The notes under the pieces are model-generated. The model saw only the letters and a program-made list of their open reading frames with translations, searched no databases and was not told the origin of the DNA. The position numbers and the translations under genes are program-made. Source: Guyanagaster necrorhizus (taxonomy: Eukaryota; Basidiomycota; Agaricomycetes; Agaricales; Physalacriaceae). From it: a stretch of 64,000 bases of DNA. Shown here piece after piece: positions 61,289-64,000 of this stretch (positions are counted from its first letter, which is position 1; each line of letters begins with the position of its first letter). The stretch is from the NCBI RefSeq assembly GCF_019112545.1, contig NW_025064889.1, positions 889,654 to 953,653 on the forward strand, written 5' to 3'.

Positions 61289-61784
61289 TGTTATGCATAT
61301 GCCACTGGCCTCCATATCATCTCAACCAACCATAGATTCAATCACCAAAATCCACTGGACTCCAGCCACTTTCTATTATCTATTAATTTTATTTTCATCA
61401 TTATCATTTCACATTCATATTTCACATTGTAATATCTAAATCCTGAACTCAGTAGCAAATATTGACACTGAAACCCAATGGAACCCAACTTAGAATTAGC
61501 TTCCATTAGTATATAAAGCCATGTATTATCATTGTAACTACTCAGTTTGAATATCAACTTGGATAGCTATCTACACTTCATATTCACTTCAACTTCTCTA
61601 TCTTGTCTATCAGATTCTGCTCCAAAGAATACTCCTCTTCACTTCTCTGATAGAACTCTATTCTGTCCATTTAAATCCTTGAGCCCCAACTCAAGATAAT
61701 ATTGCTAATAGCTTCATTGATGCCTATACACTCTGCCAGTCTCTGTGCATGCACTCAAGCCACTCAATTGACACATTCCTAACA
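61289..61784 (+). repeat. B3 3' LTR
   Basis: 496 bp, TGTTATGC to CCTAACA, followed by TAAAC (target duplication of CAAGC with two transitions). Confidence 0.94.
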
Positions 61785-63540
61785 TAAACATATAAAGACA
61801 TAAAATTATTACAAAAGCTTAGAGTAATATAAAAGTATGGAAATTTTTATTTCTCATCACCTAATTCTGACTCCTTGCCACTGAGCACTTTCTTGGCTTC
61901 TAAATCCATCAATTCTTTATTCTCAGAAACATCCTTTTCAAAAAGCTGAAAAACTAAAACAACAGTATCAAGATGGACAGCATGAAAAAGATTGGGAATA
62001 TAGCCTATAGCATTATTCATCTGACAGGCATTTTGACAAAGCTTGCAAAGGAGGCCTCAGATTTTTAGTGATGAGAGCTAAAGAAATAAAATAAAAAAAG
62101 TTTGTTAAGATAAGAGAAAGAACTTATGAAGCTCAAGAATAAAAATGAGCTTTAGAGTATTGACAAAGGGCTCATTGTAGACTATGCAATCATGCTTGTG
62201 AATAGTGCATCAGAAGCACTTTATTGAGCCAGAATGAATGCTCCAGCATTGCACATTAGCTCTCTTACAGACATTGCAGATTTCACTCATCTAGAAAAGA
62301 AAGTTAATAAATTTAAAAAGTTTGCAAAATAAAAAAATGAAAGGACTTACAAAATAGTTAATCTTGCCAGCCAACTCTCTTGTGAAATAGGTGCCTTTGC
62401 ATTCAATAAAAGCCCCAAAGTCTTGATCAGGAACTAAAAGGCCTATAAGCTTTAAATCCTCTAGTAAAAGGGCTCTAAGACTCTTAAAGATAGGCTCTCT
62501 CAGGCCACTATATTTGTGAACTTCTTTAGCTCTTCTATGACTTTGTAAGAGCAGCCAGTACTTGGTTTTGAAGCTAGAAGTTCAGAGTCAGAAATAGAAA
62601 AATTTATAAAGAAAAAGAAAACAATATATAGCTTACACTGCTTTTATCTTTTTTAGCAATTATAGAATGAGAAAGAGATTTCCTCCAAAGATGTTTTGGG
62701 GCAGATGCCTCAACTGCCCTTCTAACTGAGAAAAAGAAATCTGATCAGTTGCAAAATATAAAGATTAGAAACACACTATCTTACATACACTTGTTGCTCA
62801 AACCAACAATAGATAGAAGTATCAGCAGATGAGCCTTAATAACTGTATGACTATCACATACAGATGAAACTACTCTCATGCCAAAGATGAGATTATCTAT
62901 AACAGAAAGTTTAAAATAAAAACTTTACAAAATAAAAATGTTGTATATTATTTTTAGCTCTTACTGAAAAGAGTAATGCATCTGAACTTTCCCAAAGAAT
63001 ATTAGGAGAACTCACCCTCTCAGTTGAAAAAACTGGAATTTGAAAAGCAAAAGAGTGAGCCTCAATAGATAACTGAGATATTTATATTGAAAGCTTTAAT
63101 CCAAGGCTAAAACTAGGACCATTTAAAAGAAAAATTAAAAAAGAAAATTATATGATACTAAAAGTTCATGTACTGTTAATTATCTGTTTCAGTGCCCTAG
63201 AGGTCAAAATAAAAGAAGCTCCAGCTTTTGAAGGAGAAGGAGGATCCATTAAGACAGAGATTTCAGTCTCAGAAAATGCCAACTCTAGTTAAAGAAAATC
63301 AATGACTATTTCACATTTAAACTAAAGAAAGAAAGAATTAGCAAAATAAAAAGTTCAAAAACAAAAAAAAATATATTGCTTCTATAACAAGAAAATTATA
63401 CTCTTTGCCTGAGTATTTCACCAACTTAACATCAATGGTAGCCAATATGTGCCACAGCTGTTTCTCCCAATGATTCCATTCCTTGTTGAAAAGGAATCTC
63501 TTCTCATTCTTATGCCAGATAAGATATAGCCATTGCCAGA
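61785..63540 (-). pseudogene. Spliced gene remnant with Zn2Cys6-like cluster (first)
   Basis: Unrecognised. Read from 63540 downward, six or more exon-like blocks are separated by about 50-90 nt segments with GT...AG ends and pyrimidine-rich 3' ends. The first block (63338-63577 region) is Trp-rich (HWEKQLW). A later one near 62560-62350 reads KPSTG or, in another frame, KTKYW with LLQSHRRAKEV, and ends before an intron. The exon at 62290-62100 starts MSEICNVC and carries CX2CX6CX9CX2CX6C at 62186-62278, the exact Zn2Cys6 spacing, with one TGA inside. A helical tail ends at TAA near 61850. It reads as one gene with the same strand as 43436-45377, and B3 separates the two. Confidence 0.5.
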
Positions 63541-63544
63541 TAAC

Positions 63545-64000
63545 TGTTAAGCCTAAACTCCACATGACTATTAACACATGATAAACAGTTCAGAACCTCA
63601 CACTTTGGGTTAGACTGACTGAGTTCACTGATGTGTTAACAGAGCTGTATGGTCAAGGCATTGCAAGTCACTCAAGATAGGATGGTAGAGAATAAACTTT
63701 AGCTTGAAGCTGGGGTATTACAGTGAGAGCTATGCTACTTAAATACTGTTCTGTTATCGTGCTATAAATAAATGTTTACAAAAGATATTGTTCTGCTGTA
63801 GAGCTGTTACCCCTGCTGTTGCCAGGCTCTCCACAAAAGCTGTTGTCTTGCTGTTATGCTGTTACTGCTGCGCTGCAGTTGGAGGACAAAAAGAGTATTG
63901 TCTCTCCCTTTACAGCGCACAGCCATATGATAAGATAATGACTGACTGGGTTGCTGAGCTAAGCATTCCCATGGTCCTAAGCACTGGCCTAAGTGCCCTG
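63545..64000 (-). repeat. A5 LTR (3' LTR of a minus-strand A element), cut by window end
   Basis: TGTTAAGCC start. Closest to the A4 LTRs, with the TTTAGCTTGAAGCTGGGG element, TTATATACTG-type TATA region and the CCAGGCTCTCCACAAAAGC segment. A few CpG remain, so it is fairly young. The rest of the element lies beyond 64000. Confidence 0.9.

Larger units (their letters stand above)
45378..61784 (+). mobile_element. B3: most complete family B element, split by A4
   Basis: Two 496-bp LTRs (45378-45873, 61289-61784). Flanks CAAGC and TAAAC differ by two transitions. Without A4 it is about 8.0 kb. It contains gag, protease, RT, RNase H, integrase, chromodomain and an antisense accessory gene. It inserted in the Zn-cluster gene region, and A4 inserted between protease and RT. 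Confidence 0.95.

Overview
The window is a nested retrotransposon graveyard. Codon context, short introns of about 50-70 nt, chromodomain Ty3/gypsy elements and Zn2Cys6-type cysteine clusters point to a fungus, most likely a basidiomycete. That placement comes from recalled family features, not a database search. I see no ordinary single-copy host gene with an intact reading frame, no rRNA, tRNA or CRISPR. CpG is almost absent except in 48.2-56.6 kb, the youngest element, and most decay is C-to-T/G-to-A.

I use working names for five families. A and B are chromodomain Ty3/gypsy elements (chromoviruses). C is a second Ty3/gypsy lineage. D is a Ty1/copia element, and E is an older copia remnant. 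Layout: B1 (minus) 1-4351, carrying a B-type solo LTR at 2497-2980. Copia remnant E about 5161-6980. Left half of C (plus) about 6950-8750. B2 (plus) 8751-about 33075, split by A1 (minus, 12723-32257). A1 itself holds D1 (copia, plus, 16094-20892) and A2 (minus, 25371-32019), the latter inside A1's own 5' LTR. A3 (minus) about 33076-41138. Right half of C pol 41139-about 43430. Decayed spliced minus-strand genes with Zn2Cys6-like clusters occupy 43440-45377 and 61785-63540. These two segments are separated by B3 (plus, 45378-61784), which contains A4 (plus, 48171-56573). The LTR of A5 (minus) starts at 63545 and runs off the window.

Target-site duplications order the insertions: B2 in C (GAATC, one side only), A1 in B2 (CAAAG both sides), D1 in A1 (AGATC both sides), A2 in A1's LTR (ACTTC/ACTTT), B3 in the Zn-gene region (CAAGC/TAAAC), A4 in B3 (GTGCT both sides), solo LTR in B1 (GCATC both sides).

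The most interesting signals are as follows. (1) Families A and B both look self-primed in the manner of fission-yeast Tf1. The first 11-13 nt of the predicted transcript, always 34 nt after the start of the TATA box, are the exact reverse complement of the sequence next to the 5' LTR, and the pair covaries between A3 and A4. (2) Family B carries an antisense, apparently spliced gene between pol and the 3' LTR, with a coiled coil and a Zn2Cys6-like cluster. Similar antisense cluster genes lie next to the pol of family C. (3) The Gag precursor of family A begins with a conserved hydrophobic, membrane-anchor-like segment. (4) The gag stop of family A overlaps a GTGAG(T/C) and the pol frame (-1) in all four readable copies.
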